Shown here: positions 35,271 through 45,101 of the stretch, piece after piece
Position numbering within the stretch: the stretch's first letter is position 1
Layout of the letters: the number at the start of each line of letters is the position of its first letter
DNA from: Nitrospirota bacterium
GTDB lineage: Bacteria; Nitrospirota; Nitrospiria; Nitrospirales; Nitrospiraceae
DNA: 64,000 nucleotides
Assembly: GCA_030645475.1 (NCBI GenBank)
Contig: JAUSMA010000071.1
Location: forward strand, 124,001-188,000
Direction of reading: 5' to 3'
Position numbers and translations under genes: made by a program
The notes under the pieces: generated by a model
Database searches by the model: none
Told to the model about the DNA's origin: nothing
The model's input: only the letters and a program-made list of their open reading frames with translations

Positions 35271-36086
35271 TTAATAAGCCGCGGGGGAAGACAGCGGGCG
35301 CTGAGAAAACAGAGGGATGGCGTGCAAGCTGTCAAAATCTAATGCGCTTTGTCCACGCACCAGGAGCCCGACTTGACCGATTGCCAGAGACTGATCCTCA
35401 ACCGTTACGGCAAGCTGTCCGTCGAAAAATGCTTCGATGAAATCCTTACTGATGATGGTATTTCGCTGGATTCGCAACGAGTGCCAGGGAACCACTTTGG
35501 GCGTGATCGCCGACCGTCCAAGCCTCGTCTCCTGCCCATCGACGATCCGACTGACGTCCAGCGTCTTCGTCGCGAGATTGACCACCACCGCATAGAAATG
35601 CGTGGCATCCGTAACCCCAAACACGATTCCGCCCACTCCCGTCGCCGCATCGAGCGGAAATCGCAGCCTGACCGACACATCCGGATATTCGTATTGAAAC
35701 CCGTTGGCGACGATGAGTCGATAGCAGGTCACGGCCTGACAGGATGAGCTCACGGCAAGGATGTTAGAGGCCGACGGGGCATCGGAGTCTGACTTGATCG
35801 TCCAGTCCGCAACCGGCCCCTCGCCAAACCCCAGCATCGCAAATCCGAGAGGCGCCTCGCCGAGCTTTTGCTGATCGAACGTCCACCGATTAAACAAGCC
35901 CTCTCTGGCCTGACCTTTCAGGTTGACTTCTTTTTCCGTCTGGCTTTCTGCCTGAATGGCATGGGACCGCTCGACAGAGACGCCCCACGCACCGGCCATC
36001 ACAGCCACGGCAAAGAATACGGCCACGATACGGACAGGGTTACGTGTCATCGAACTCCCATGTTCGCTCACCTCGACCCCCTCCAT
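35271..36086 (-). CDS. Secreted LamG/concanavalin-like protein
   Basis: 271 residues. N-terminal hydrophobic signal (IVAVFFAVAVMAGAWGVSV) then a beta-rich domain with FNRWTFDQQKLGEAP, YPDVSVRLRF, GGIVFGVTDATHFYAVVVNLATKTLDVSRI, HSLRIQRN and EAFFDGQLAVTVEDQSLAIGQVGLLVRG. This is the pattern of a single jelly-roll (DUF1080/LamG-like) domain that binds sugars or other ligands. One Cys pair (CQAVTC) is possible. No function can be assigned. TAGGAGG before the ATG at 36086 supports this start; an alternative ATG is at 36050. Confidence 0.6.
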   Translation of the reverse strand: MEGVEVSEHGSSMTRNPVRIVAVFFAVAVMAGAWGVSVERSHAIQAESQTEKEVNLKGQAREGLFNRWTFDQQKLGEAPLGFAMLGFGEGPVADWTIKSDSDAPSASNILAVSSSCQAVTCYRLIVANGFQYEYPDVSVRLRFPLDAATGVGGIVFGVTDATHFYAVVVNLATKTLDVSRIVDGQETRLGRSAITPKVVPWHSLRIQRNTIISKDFIEAFFDGQLAVTVEDQSLAIGQVGLLVRGQSALDFDSLHAIPLFSQRPLSSPAAY

Positions 36087-36093
36087 CTGCCTC

Positions 36094-36345
36094 CTACTTC
36101 AGCAACCGTTTCTTAATATCGAGGATATCCTGCTGAAACCGGTCGCGCGCCGCCGAGATGGCTTTTCTTCGTTGCCACCGGTCCCAGGTCCACCAGCGAA
36201 GACGATCGCGAAACTTCACGACCGGCAGTTGCGCGCTTCCACCGGGCGCATGCTGAAACTCGTAGCCCTTATGCGACTCGCGATTGTCAAAAAATCGACG
36301 ATAGAGATGATCGTAGAGCCCTTTCCCCGAATCGCCTACACTCAC
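36094..36345 (-). CDS. Conserved-looking small hypothetical protein
   Basis: 83 residues, Arg/Trp-rich (RDRLRWWTWDRWQRRKAISAARDRF), no signal peptide. GTG start with GGGAGGG upstream. Lies between the DUF255 gene and the LamG-like gene on the same strand with short gaps (10 and 7 bp), which supports it being real. Not recognised. Confidence 0.5.
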   Translation of the reverse strand: MSVGDSGKGLYDHLYRRFFDNRESHKGYEFQHAPGGSAQLPVVKFRDRLRWWTWDRWQRRKAISAARDRFQQDILDIKKRLLK

Positions 36346-36355
36346 GGTACCCTCC

Positions 36356-38413
36356 CTACAATAACAGGTCCAATTGCTGGCTTTCCGTCACCGGAGGCGA
36401 GCAGGTCTGCCGCTGACAGACATACGCTGTCGGCTGTCCGCCGACACTCGTCTTCCCCGCAGCCAGCGGCAAGTCGGACTCTCCAGCACGAGCGGCTTCG
36501 ACCGCGAGCACCGCACGATTCGGCAGGTAGCGTCGATGAACCATTGCGAGCAACGACTCCGTCATCGCCTCGCCGCGTGTGCCGACCACAACAATTTCTT
36601 GCGGCGTCGTCAGATACCAGTCCAACGAACAGAGCAGCGCAGATGCGCCATAGGCATTATGTTCCATGACGCTCCGGAACACCTGGAACTGGCGTTCAGC
36701 CAGATCATGATACCCCTGCTCTCCTGTGAAAGAGAAGAGCCGCAACAAGACCGAGGCGACGATGGCGTTACCGGAGGGGATCGCGCTATCGGTCCCGGAC
36801 TTCATGCGATGGAGCAAGGTTTCGTGATCGCGGCTCGTATAGAAACACCCACCAGCCGCCTCATCCCAATATCGTTCCAAGAGGCTGTCTGTCACGTCGC
36901 GGGCCTGATCCAGATACCACCGGTGCGACGTCGCTTCAAACGCATCCAGCAAGGCGGCAGCCAGACAGGCCGCGTCGTCTAAATAGCCGTTCAAGCGACC
37001 CTTTCCTGCCGTAACCGTCCGATAGACTCGCCCGTTTTCAACCGCATAGTCGAGCAGGAAGGTGAGCGCCCGTTCTGCTGCCGCCAGATAGGCAGGAGCC
37101 CCGAACGCATGATAGGCATCGAGATAGGCGGACACCATCATCGCATTCCAACTTGTGAGAATGTTGTCATCCCGCTGCGGCTTCACGCGTTGCTCCCGTG
37201 CGGCAAGCAACTTCACCCTGGCAGGCCGCAACAACGCCTCCAACTCCTCCTGTGCCTCGGAGGTGAGCTGAACGTCACCGAGCCGATTCAATACGTTCTT
37301 GCCTTCGAAATTGCCGCTCTCTGTCACGCCATAGTGCCGGCAGAACTGCTCAGCCAATTCAGCGCCCAGCACCGAGGCAATCTCTCCCGGCTCCCAGACA
37401 AAATAGATTCCTTCATGCCCCTCGCTGTCGGCATCCTGCGCAGCAAAGAACGCACCGTCCGGATGCGTCAGTTCACGACGCACGTACTCCAGCGTCTCTT
37501 CCACGACTTCACGGAACCGAGGCTCTTTGGTCAGACGCCATCCATCGAGATAGATCCGCACCAACTGTGCGTTGTCGTAGAGCATCTTCTCGAAATGAGG
37601 AATCAGCCACTGGCCATCCACGGAGTAGCGATGGAACCCGCCGCCGAGATGATCGTAGATTCCTCCGGCGGCCATCGTTCTTAGCTGCAAGAGCACTTGC
37701 TCTTGATGGGAGGGGTCTTTCGTCCGGGCCGTCTGACGCAGCAACAAGTTGAGCGGGGGGACCGTTGGGAATTTCTGGCCCTCCCCGAATCCTCCATGGA
37801 CCGGATCGAAAAATTGTCCTAAATTCTTCGCCGCCTCATCGAGCAATCGATCCGTCAAAGGATCGCCCGACGGCTTCGGCGTACCCACCCGCAGCAACCC
37901 GGCCTTTACCTTGTCCACATTCTTGCGGACATCGTCGCGATGATTCCGGTAGGCCTCGACGACCCCGTTCATGACCTCGGGAAATCCCGGCAGGTTGTAG
38001 CGGGGCGCCGGCGGGAAATACGTGCCCCCGTAAAACGGTTCTTGATCGGGCGTGAGAAACATCGTCAACGGCCATCCACCACCCCGCCCCAAAAATACTT
38101 GCGCGGACTTTTGATAGATATCGTCCAGGTCCGGGCGCTCTTCGCGATCGACCTTCACGTTGATAAAGTGCTGGTTCATAAGCTCGGCAATCTGGACATT
38201 GTCGAAGCATTCATGGGCCATGACATGACACCAGTGGCAGGCCGAATACCCGATCGACAACAGAATCGGCTTGTCCTCTGCCTTCGCCCGCGACAAGGCT
38301 TCCTCGCCCCAGGGATACCAGTCCACCGGATTCGTCGCATGCTGCCGCAGATAGGGGCTGGCTTCGGCAATCAGCCGATTGGGGGCACGGTCTTCTCTCG
38401 CTAAGTCTGTCAT
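36356..38413 (-). CDS. DUF255 thioredoxin-like / six-hairpin protein (YyaL family)
   Basis: 685-residue protein of the family containing Bacillus YyaL and human SPATA20. N-terminal thioredoxin-like domain with [14 protein letters not shown] (Cys59-x2-Cys62) and [14 protein letters not shown] long alpha/alpha barrel follows ([57 protein letters not shown]) resembling N-acylglucosamine epimerase folds. Physiological reaction unknown. The start at 38413 ([14 protein letters not shown]) fits family members. Confidence 0.92.
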   Translation of the reverse strand: MTDLAREDRAPNRLIAEASPYLRQHATNPVDWYPWGEEALSRAKAEDKPILLSIGYSACHWCHVMAHECFDNVQIAELMNQHFINVKVDREERPDLDDIYQKSAQVFLGRGGGWPLTMFLTPDQEPFYGGTYFPPAPRYNLPGFPEVMNGVVEAYRNHRDDVRKNVDKVKAGLLRVGTPKPSGDPLTDRLLDEAAKNLGQFFDPVHGGFGEGQKFPTVPPLNLLLRQTARTKDPSHQEQVLLQLRTMAAGGIYDHLGGGFHRYSVDGQWLIPHFEKMLYDNAQLVRIYLDGWRLTKEPRFREVVEETLEYVRRELTHPDGAFFAAQDADSEGHEGIYFVWEPGEIASVLGAELAEQFCRHYGVTESGNFEGKNVLNRLGDVQLTSEAQEELEALLRPARVKLLAAREQRVKPQRDDNILTSWNAMMVSAYLDAYHAFGAPAYLAAAERALTFLLDYAVENGRVYRTVTAGKGRLNGYLDDAACLAAALLDAFEATSHRWYLDQARDVTDSLLERYWDEAAGGCFYTSRDHETLLHRMKSGTDSAIPSGNAIVASVLLRLFSFTGEQGYHDLAERQFQVFRSVMEHNAYGASALLCSLDWYLTTPQEIVVVGTRGEAMTESLLAMVHRRYLPNRAVLAVEAARAGESDLPLAAGKTSVGGQPTAYVCQRQTCSPPVTESQQLDLLL

Positions 38414-38520
38414 CGATTGTCTATCCTCGTGGACAGGCATAGTACATGGCCGCAAAGCCGCTCTGCAACGCACCTGTCAGGCTATGGTATAGTCCTGCGG
38501 CACCTCGAAAGGCTCACCCT

Positions 38521-40077
38521 ATGAACGGCTCAACGCGCAGCTCGTCTCACTCTCGTCTTGCAATCGCACTTCTGGGAATCATTCCCCTGCTGTTCTCTTT
38601 CGGTACTCCCTGCATCGCGCAATCCGAGGAACATCATCCTGCATGGCTTCGCGCACTCGACAGCCTCTCCAGCGAACGTATGCTCGCCGACATCACCATG
38701 CTCAGCAGTCCTTCATTCAACGGCCGTCAAACAGGCACAACGAACGACGCCAGCTCGGCGGCATGGATCACGAAAAGGTTTCAGGAGTCAGGTCTCTTAC
38801 CCGCGAACGCCGGCGTTGGTCCATTCATCCCTAGCGGGCCGGACCTTGGAGTCCTCAGCGGATTGATGACCGCAGTGGTCACAGCGTCAACTATTGCACC
38901 GGAGCCCTTCCTCCGAATTTCATCGGGCAGTGACTCGCTCATCCAGCAACTCGGGACAGACTATCTCCCCATCCTCGATTCCCCCTCCGCCGAAGTGCGC
39001 GGGCCGATCGTGTTTGCAGGTTATGGAATCGTCGACGCGACGCAAGGCATCGACGACTACGCCGGAGTCGATACGACCAACGCCGTAGTCCTCTTCCTCC
39101 GCGGAACGCCGACCCATTACAAGGGAACCGTCAGCCATGCAGACAAGGTGCGATTCGCACGACAGAAAGGCGCAATCGGCTATCTCACGGCCACTGGACC
39201 GATGCTCAGCTCCTATGAGTCACGCCGCGGCGTCACGGGAAAACCCGGTGCCTTTTATGGACTCTCCCCTCGATCGGACACCATCCCGGGGGCCTGGATC
39301 AATACCGGTCTAGCCGAGCAGATCCTCGCCGCTTCCGATCAGGCACAACCAAGCCGGCTGCAGGTCTTGCAAGATCAGTTGAATCGTTCCCCTGCCGCGC
39401 AATCGATCAGCACCGGCCGCTACGCCTCTCTCGATTGGCAAACTCGCCTGGAAGAAGGCGTCCTCATGAACGTGCTCGCCCTCTTGCCTGGAAGCGATCC
39501 GGAAAAGATACATGAGGTCATCGTGATCGGTGCGCATCGTGACCATTTCGGACGGCAGGCAGGCCTGCTCTTTCCCGGCGCCGACGATAATGCCTCCGGC
39601 ACGGCCGTGATGTTGGAAGTCGCCCGCGCCATGGCCAACTCAAAAGTACGAAGTAAGCGGACGGTCTTGTTCGTCTCGTTTAGCGGAGAAGAGCAGGGGC
39701 TCATCGGCTCGCGGCTCTTTCTCCAACGGTCGGTCGTGCCCATCGGCTCAACCAGAGCCATGATCAACATCGACCATGCGGGGATTGGAAACGGAAGGCT
39801 GACGGTCGGCGTAACAGGATTGGACAAGAGCCTCGCTGGAGAGGCGGGACAGACGGCAGGGCTAGCCGACAAACTGGACCTCTATGGGTTTTTCCCCGGC
39901 GGCGATCATGTGCCGTTCAAAGAGGCAGGAATCCCGACCATCACGGTCGTCAGCGGCGGAAGTCACCCACACTTCCACCAGCCCACCGATAGCGCCGACA
40001 CAATCAATCCGGAGGTTCTACATAGCGTGGCACGCTATGTCCTCGCCCTCACCTGGCAACTGGCAAATACTGAATAG
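38521..40077 (+). CDS. Exported M28 aminopeptidase with PA domain
   Basis: 518 residues. Signal peptide (IALLGIIPLLFSFGTPCIAQ), protease-associated insert (about 120-230), then M28 zinc peptidase: His/Asp in GAHRDHFG and GADDNASGTA, Glu pair in SFSGEEQGLIGSRLF, Asp in INIDHAGIG, His in SHPHFHQPTDSADT. All five metal or catalytic positions are present. Divergent from the DUF255 gene. Role presumably peptide scavenging in the periplasm or outside. Confidence 0.9.
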   Translation: MNGSTRSSSHSRLAIALLGIIPLLFSFGTPCIAQSEEHHPAWLRALDSLSSERMLADITMLSSPSFNGRQTGTTNDASSAAWITKRFQESGLLPANAGVGPFIPSGPDLGVLSGLMTAVVTASTIAPEPFLRISSGSDSLIQQLGTDYLPILDSPSAEVRGPIVFAGYGIVDATQGIDDYAGVDTTNAVVLFLRGTPTHYKGTVSHADKVRFARQKGAIGYLTATGPMLSSYESRRGVTGKPGAFYGLSPRSDTIPGAWINTGLAEQILAASDQAQPSRLQVLQDQLNRSPAAQSISTGRYASLDWQTRLEEGVLMNVLALLPGSDPEKIHEVIVIGAHRDHFGRQAGLLFPGADDNASGTAVMLEVARAMANSKVRSKRTVLFVSFSGEEQGLIGSRLFLQRSVVPIGSTRAMINIDHAGIGNGRLTVGVTGLDKSLAGEAGQTAGLADKLDLYGFFPGGDHVPFKEAGIPTITVVSGGSHPHFHQPTDSADTINPEVLHSVARYVLALTWQLANTE

Positions 40078-40173
40078 AACAGGCACGAGGCTTGGGGCGA
40101 GAGGCAGGGCAATAAGTGTGATTGGAAGAGAGGTTCAGCCCCTCGCCTCTAGCCTCTCTCCCCGCACCTGAGA
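40078..40173. repeat. Inverted GAGGC-rich stretch between convergent genes
   Basis: GAGGCTTGGGGCGAGAGGC and GCCCCTCGCCTCTAGCCTC can pair across about 25 bp between the M28 gene and the convergent gene at 40174. A two-way terminator is the simplest reading. Confidence 0.4.
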
Positions 40174-40572
40174 TTATGGGATGTCGTCGAGAATAGTCGA
40201 CTGAATCAATGGCAGTGGCGCGGTTTGGCGGGGAGGACCCGGGAGGACGAGCGCGCCCCCGCTTTGGTTCCCGCCTTGGATGAGCCCGATCGAGAGTTGC
40301 GGCCCGAGTGTGCTCACAGCCCCGCTCCAGGCCTGACCGGTCGTGGGGTTCCGAAAGCTGAAGGTTTGAAAATTATTCCCGGGATTGTAGAGAAATCCCT
40401 GAGTGCCCTGATTGTCGAGATAGAGATTGCCTGGACCGGTTAGATTGAACAGAGGCGCGACCCCTCCGTCGAATGAGCGGACACTGGAAACGGATTGGGC
40501 CCACAGAATCGCGTCCAGCGATGGGAGCGAGAACAGAAACAAGGCCAGCGCAACAATCACCAGAGGACGCAT
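40174..40572 (-). CDS. Secreted hypothetical protein
   Basis: 132 residues from the ATG at 40572 with signal peptide (RPLVIVALALFLFSLPSLDAILWAQ). The mature part is Gly/Asn/Gln/Pro-rich (GGVAPLFNLTGPGNLYLDNQ, RNPTTGQAWSGAV, PPRQTAPLPLIQ). No family recognised. Divergent from the TolC gene, with about 100 bp between. Confidence 0.55.
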   Translation of the reverse strand: MRPLVIVALALFLFSLPSLDAILWAQSVSSVRSFDGGVAPLFNLTGPGNLYLDNQGTQGFLYNPGNNFQTFSFRNPTTGQAWSGAVSTLGPQLSIGLIQGGNQSGGALVLPGPPRQTAPLPLIQSTILDDIP

Positions 40573-40611
40573 CTTACCCCGATGGCCCTGACTGTTGATT
40601 ACACTTAGTCG

Positions 40612-40640
40612 ATGACAGCTTTGCATGGAATCATTATAGT
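40612..40640 (+). promoter_or_regulatory. Sigma70-type promoter of the tolC-like gene
   Basis: ATGACA at 40612-40617, 17 bp, TATAGT at 40635-40640. Start point near 40647, 30 bases ahead of the ATG at 40677, which has AAAGGGGGC as ribosome site. Confidence 0.6.
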
Positions 40641-40676
40641 ATGGGCCAATATTCTTTGTCGATCAAAGGGGGCGTT

Positions 40677-42242
40677 ATGGAGCAGAGTACCAGGATACAG
40701 AGATGGTGGCGCACATGCGGCTATGCCGTCGGCATCGGCCTGCTTCTGGCTCCCAGCCTCAGTTGGGGGCTGGAAGTCGGAAAGACTCCACCGACTGAAC
40801 GTCGGGAGACCATCTCCCTTGCCGACGCGGCGCTTCAAGCACTGAAACATAACTTGGACATCAATATCAGCCGCCAGACGAAGGAGAGCCGGCAGACTGA
40901 CATTACGGTCGAGCAAGCCAAGTTCGATCCGACGCTGAGCGTGAACGGTCAGTACAATCGAACGGTGAACCCGCTCAACCGACCGGTGTTCGGTGGAACC
41001 GGCGGGGCGTTGAACGACATTACGACCTTCGACCAACGGAACCAATCCGTCACACTCGATGCCACGACGAACTTGCTCACCGGCGGCAACGTCGACCTGA
41101 ACTATAGCCCGTCTCGAACCATCGTCAATCAGAATGTGGCCACCGGGTTCCTCTTCAACCCCGCCTATACCGGCGGTCTCGCACTGACGCTCACACAGCC
41201 CTTGCTCCGCAACGCCGGCCTCGACGTCACCAAGACCTTTATTCGCGTGGCGCAGAACAATGCCATCGTCGAGGAACATATCTTTCGCGACCGCGTCCTC
41301 ACTGTCCTGGCCACCGTGGAGCAAACCTATTGGGAAGTCGTCTTTGCCAACGAGAATCTAAAAGTCGCTGAGGCCGCCTTGAAAGCGGCACAGGAACTCC
41401 TGGCCAGCAACCGGGCGAAGGCGAAGGCCGGCATCATGTCGATCGTCGATGTCCTGCAAGCCGAAGCGGCCGTCGCATCGCGGGTCGAGCAAGTGCTGGT
41501 TGCGGATAAAACGATTCGAGACCAGGAAGATCAACTGCGCCGATTACTCAACCCGGCGGAAGAGGATTTGCGTCAAGACTTGCGCCTGACCCCACTCGAC
41601 CAACCGACCGTGACGCTCGAACCGATCAGCCTGCAGGAAGCCATCGACACGGCGATCGAGCAGCGGCCTGAAATCGTCCAGGCAAAAAAGAATATGGAGA
41701 CGAGCGATCTCAACACCAAATTTGCCAAAAACCAGATTCTCCCGACCCTCTCGTTCCAAGGCACCATGGGGATGGCAGGGCTGGGAAAAGACTACGGCGA
41801 TTCGGTGAACAAGAACCTGAGCGGCGACTACTACAACTATGGTGCGGGCCTCGTCCTCAGCTATCCCCTCGGCAACCGCTCAGCCTGGAGCACCTACAAC
41901 AAGCGGCAGCTCGAAGCGAAAAATGCCGAAGCCTCCCTTGTCAGCGTGCGGCAGCAGATCATCGTGGGTGTGCGCGAAGCGGTCCGACGCGTCCAGACGG
42001 ATTTCAAGCGGATCGAAACCACCAGATCGGCCAGAATCATGGCCGAGAAACAGTTGCAGGCGGAGCAGGAGCGTCTGAAGGTAGGGCTGAGCACCACTCG
42101 CTTCGTCCTCGACTTCCAACGCGATCTTGCAACGGCCCAGGGCAATGAGTTACGCGCCACGGTCGACTACAATAAGTCTCTCTCCAACCTCGCGCGGCAC
42201 AAAGCCTCCACGCTCGACCGCTATAATTTCCAACTGAATTAA
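40677..42242 (+). CDS. TolC-family outer membrane efflux protein
   Basis: 521 residues with a signal peptide (GYAVGIGLLLAPSLSWG) and two OEP repeats. Long helices (TVEQTYWEVVFANENLKVAEAALKAAQELLASNRAKAKAGIMSIVDVLQAEAAV, then the second repeat ending RFVLDFQRDLATAQGNELRATVDYNKSLSNLARHKASTLDRY). Forms the outer-membrane tunnel of type I secretion or drug efflux systems. No inner-membrane partner is nearby, so the pump it serves is unknown. Confidence 0.92.
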   Translation: MEQSTRIQRWWRTCGYAVGIGLLLAPSLSWGLEVGKTPPTERRETISLADAALQALKHNLDINISRQTKESRQTDITVEQAKFDPTLSVNGQYNRTVNPLNRPVFGGTGGALNDITTFDQRNQSVTLDATTNLLTGGNVDLNYSPSRTIVNQNVATGFLFNPAYTGGLALTLTQPLLRNAGLDVTKTFIRVAQNNAIVEEHIFRDRVLTVLATVEQTYWEVVFANENLKVAEAALKAAQELLASNRAKAKAGIMSIVDVLQAEAAVASRVEQVLVADKTIRDQEDQLRRLLNPAEEDLRQDLRLTPLDQPTVTLEPISLQEAIDTAIEQRPEIVQAKKNMETSDLNTKFAKNQILPTLSFQGTMGMAGLGKDYGDSVNKNLSGDYYNYGAGLVLSYPLGNRSAWSTYNKRQLEAKNAEASLVSVRQQIIVGVREAVRRVQTDFKRIETTRSARIMAEKQLQAEQERLKVGLSTTRFVLDFQRDLATAQGNELRATVDYNKSLSNLARHKASTLDRYNFQLN

Positions 42243-42250
42243 CGGCCTCC

Positions 42251-42967
42251 ATGATGGCGCCTGAGCCCGGTCTTCATGCGACTCCGGCTCAGGCCGACGA
42301 ACGGGGAGCGGCCCTCGCGCTGCTTCCCATCGCAACGACCCTCGCTTTCTACACCCTCCCCACCTCGCTTCAGAAACAACCACTTGCCCAATTCGCGCCG
42401 CAACTAATCGCTTATCTTACTCTTGGCCTCTGGGCCTCGAGTAACCGCAACATTGTCTCCCGACTGGGGCTGGAGAAAAAGAAGATAAGAGATGGCCTGC
42501 GCTGGGGACTCGTGACAGGTCTGCTGCTCGGTGGCCTGAATACCTTCGTGATTCTCTCCGTCTATCCGCATCTGGGCTATGACATCAGTTTCCTCACTGT
42601 CACGCCGCATGCCCAACTCCCTCTCCTCGTAATGGTCCCCTGGTTCATCTGCGGCATCGCGCTCTTCGTGGAACTGAACTTTCGAGGTTTTATGCTGGGG
42701 CGACTGGCTGCTCTTGAGTCGCGGCTTTGGGGATCCGATCTTGCTTCCCGCCTCTCGCCCCTTGCCATTTTCACCAGCACCCTGATATTTGCTTTCGACC
42801 CCTTCATGGTAAATACTTTCCAACACCTCCATTGGATTGCTCTATGGGACGGTCTCATCTGGGGAATCATCCGGGCACGCACAGGCAATCTCTACATCAC
42901 TATCGTTGCGCATGCGATTGAAGTCATCGTGATGTATAGCGCGGCAAGATTCGCGCTGATGTCATAG
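42251..42967 (+). CDS. Membrane protein, CPBP (Abi)-like
   Basis: 238 residues with about six hydrophobic helices. ELNFRGFMLGRL resembles motif 1 (EExxxRG) of CPBP intramembrane proteases but has a single Glu. VNTFQHLHW and IVAHAIEVIVM could be the His motifs. It starts 8 bp after the TolC stop, so it is likely co-transcribed. Protease activity is uncertain given the reduced motif. Confidence 0.6.
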   Translation: MMAPEPGLHATPAQADERGAALALLPIATTLAFYTLPTSLQKQPLAQFAPQLIAYLTLGLWASSNRNIVSRLGLEKKKIRDGLRWGLVTGLLLGGLNTFVILSVYPHLGYDISFLTVTPHAQLPLLVMVPWFICGIALFVELNFRGFMLGRLAALESRLWGSDLASRLSPLAIFTSTLIFAFDPFMVNTFQHLHWIALWDGLIWGIIRARTGNLYITIVAHAIEVIVMYSAARFALMS

Positions 42968-42998
42968 GAATAATGGGAAATCACGAAGGAATCACGAC

Positions 42999-43337
42999 AT
43001 GAACGAACTCGGGAAATACGCACTCTATTTTCTTCTCGGCGGCACCATCGTCAGCATCTCGACCTACCTGGGGTCTCAAGGCCGTTCGTTTCTGGCCGCC
43101 TTTGCCAGTACCTTTCCGGCCATTACCGGTGCGACATTTATCTTGATTTACCTAAACGGCGGCAATGACGCCATCGTCAGCTACGCGAAGAATCTGCTGT
43201 GGTTCGTCCCACCCTGGACGGTCTATGTCGTCTCCATGATTGTCGGTGTCCCACGATTCGGCTTTTGGCCTGCGATGGTCGGCTCACTCACACTCTATAT
43301 GAGCTGCGTGGGACTGGTGCGGTTGTTTGTCCGATAA
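42999..43337 (+). CDS. Small integral membrane protein (DUF3147/GlpM-like)
   Basis: 112 residues with four hydrophobic segments (YALYFLLGGTIVSISTYLG, AAFASTFPAITGATFILIYL, LLWFVPPWTVYVVSMIV, WPAMVGSLTLYMSCVGLVRL). The size and AAFxxTFPAIT segment are like DUF3147/GlpM-type proteins. Third gene of the tolC-CPBP run. Function unknown. Confidence 0.6.
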   Translation: MNELGKYALYFLLGGTIVSISTYLGSQGRSFLAAFASTFPAITGATFILIYLNGGNDAIVSYAKNLLWFVPPWTVYVVSMIVGVPRFGFWPAMVGSLTLYMSCVGLVRLFVR

Positions 43338-43352
43338 CACCCCGGCGATGCG

Positions 43353-44108
43353 CTACGGCAGCACAATACCAAAATGTTCCTGAAGCATATGCGCATACGC
43401 GGCGTCACTGCCGACCACTGACTTTTCGTTCTTTCCGTTCCGCCTCATGCTCAACGCTCGATCCACCAACGTCTTGCGCCCCTCCAACGTCGGCATGGTA
43501 CAAATCCTCCGTTGCATAAACAGGGAGTCCGGCGAATGGGAATGGAAATAGTTGGCATAGCAGTAATCGACAGGCCGACAAGGCTCCGGCGAAAAAGAAT
43601 AGAGACTCTCCCACTCATCATGCACCAGACATTGCAATAGATACGCATCCTGTTCCGCCGACAGAAGACGAAACTGCTCTCCCAATTGCCGTGCGACATA
43701 CCCAGCCACCAACGGAAACGGCTCAAGTAATCCATTCCCGCCGAAGCCTACATCGACCAACCAGGACTCGCCTTGCATGCTGACGAGAAGCACTTGATGA
43801 CTTCGAGCATATGGTGGCTTTGAGCCATACCGCACCCGTACCATCACTCGTATCACGGAAAATCCCAGTGTCTCCAGAAGCAGACTGAACAGACCGTTCA
43901 ACTCGAAGCAATAACCGCCTCGCCGGGCCACCACAATTTTCGCAAACAGATCGGCAGGCTCAAGCGAGACCGCGCGCCCGAGAAAGTTATCCAGATTCTC
44001 GAACGGCACCGCCAGCACATGTGCGAGATGCAGCTGTCGAAGCGTTTCGCCCGTAGGCAGTCGATCGCCTTGATAGTTAATCCGATCGAGATAGGCTGAA
44101 AGATTCAT
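43353..44108 (-). CDS. nat: Arylamine N-acetyltransferase
   Basis: Transfers acetyl from CoA to arylamines and hydrazines. 251 residues with the full catalytic triad: Cys67 in ARRGGYCFELN, His104 in ARSHQVLLV, Asp119 in WLVDVGFGGNG. VPFENLD near 35-40 is also conserved. Slightly shorter than most NATs (about 270-280). Convergent with the preceding membrane-protein gene. Confidence 0.93.
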   Translation of the reverse strand: MNLSAYLDRINYQGDRLPTGETLRQLHLAHVLAVPFENLDNFLGRAVSLEPADLFAKIVVARRGGYCFELNGLFSLLLETLGFSVIRVMVRVRYGSKPPYARSHQVLLVSMQGESWLVDVGFGGNGLLEPFPLVAGYVARQLGEQFRLLSAEQDAYLLQCLVHDEWESLYSFSPEPCRPVDYCYANYFHSHSPDSLFMQRRICTMPTLEGRKTLVDRALSMRRNGKNEKSVVGSDAAYAHMLQEHFGIVLP

Positions 44109-44463
44109 CGGGAACCCGCATCAGGAGAGGAGGACTCGTCGCGATTATACGCATGCCTCGACTGTGGGTCCAACGCCTGCCGAGGTTTTCCAGTCTAGCC
44201 AGTCCGGGGTGCGAGTCAAGAGCCGTCCGGATCGGCTCAACCCTGAAATCTCTTCCCTCCCCCCTGCCGTAGTGGTTCCATCAGTCAAGGCGACCTTGCG
44301 CATCTCCGCTCTCAGAAGCTCGATTCTCTCCAGCCCCTCCTTTCGAGGTACTCACTTCGAGGGCCTATCGAACTCACACGACCAGGGGTAGGCTTACCTC
44401 TATACGCAGCGCGACCCCACGGAAGTTGACAATCGTTGGGACAGAGCAACAGAAAGGTCAGCC
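44109..44463. other. 355-bp gene-free stretch
   Basis: No convincing gene: a 75-codon plus-strand frame (44164-44391) has no ribosome site and atypical composition. It holds the NAT promoter at its left end and the leader of the PilZ gene at its right, where AGAAAGGTCAGCC precedes the ATG. Confidence 0.5.
44144..44173 (-). promoter_or_regulatory. Promoter of the NAT gene
   Basis: Minus strand TTGGAC (complement of 44168-44173), 18 bp, consensus TATAAT (complement of 44144-44149). Leader about 30 bases to the ATG at 44108. Confidence 0.55.
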
Positions 44464-44988
44464 ATGATTAGTCTTATTGAATTTGCCCTGATCGTTGGAA
44501 CCGCATCGTTGACAGCCGCCGGAGCATCACAGGGCTGGCAGCTCTTGCTCCAGTCCCGCAACAATCCATCCCCGCAGCGCGCTCCGTCCAGACAGGCCGA
44601 TGAGGCAAGTCGGCCTGCAGCCGGAAGGTGGCATGCCCCCAGGCACAATCATCGGCATCATGTGTCTTGTCAGATGAACTATCTCACCACGGAAGGGCTC
44701 ACCAGCGGAACCTTGATTGATCTCTCACAGCATGGCTGGCGAGTGGTCGGTGAACGTCCGGTCATGCGCGGAGCCACGCTCTCCATGCACGTCTATCTCC
44801 CTGATCAATCGCTCCCGCTGGATATTGACGCGGCCACCGTCCGGTGGACCAACGGATACGAATTTGGCATCGAGCTCACCACCCTAAGCCCGGACGCAGC
44901 CGCGAGGCTGAGCGACTATCTGCAGAATCAGCTTCCGACGTGCAGAGCCGTGGCGTCATACGAACTCTCTCCGTTCTCGTACAACTAA
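44464..44988 (+). CDS. Membrane-anchored PilZ-domain protein
   Basis: 174 residues. An N-terminal TM helix (SLIEFALIVGTASLTAAGA) and a Pro/Arg-rich linker lead to a PilZ-like domain: HNHRHHVSCQMNYLTTEGLTSGTLIDLSQHGWRVV (DLSxxG motif), WTNGYEFGIELTTL. The c-di-GMP-binding RxxxR motif is not clean here (NHRHH), so ligand binding is uncertain. Confidence 0.7.
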   Translation: MISLIEFALIVGTASLTAAGASQGWQLLLQSRNNPSPQRAPSRQADEASRPAAGRWHAPRHNHRHHVSCQMNYLTTEGLTSGTLIDLSQHGWRVVGERPVMRGATLSMHVYLPDQSLPLDIDAATVRWTNGYEFGIELTTLSPDAAARLSDYLQNQLPTCRAVASYELSPFSYN

Positions 44989-45101
44989 GTGCACCGGACA
45001 GGCATGAAGAGAACGACTCGTGAGATGAGCGCACGATCAAGTCACTGCTCAGTGGCATCGATGAGAGTACGCGTCGAGTGGAAGACGGAGGAAGTGCCGT
45101 A

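Noticed and set aside
42251-42967. Calling the membrane protein an active CPBP protease
   Set aside because: Only one Glu of the EExxxR motif is present and the His motifs are approximate.
44164-44391. 75-codon plus-strand frame before the PilZ gene
   Set aside because: Ser/Pro-rich, no ribosome site, no recognisable motif.
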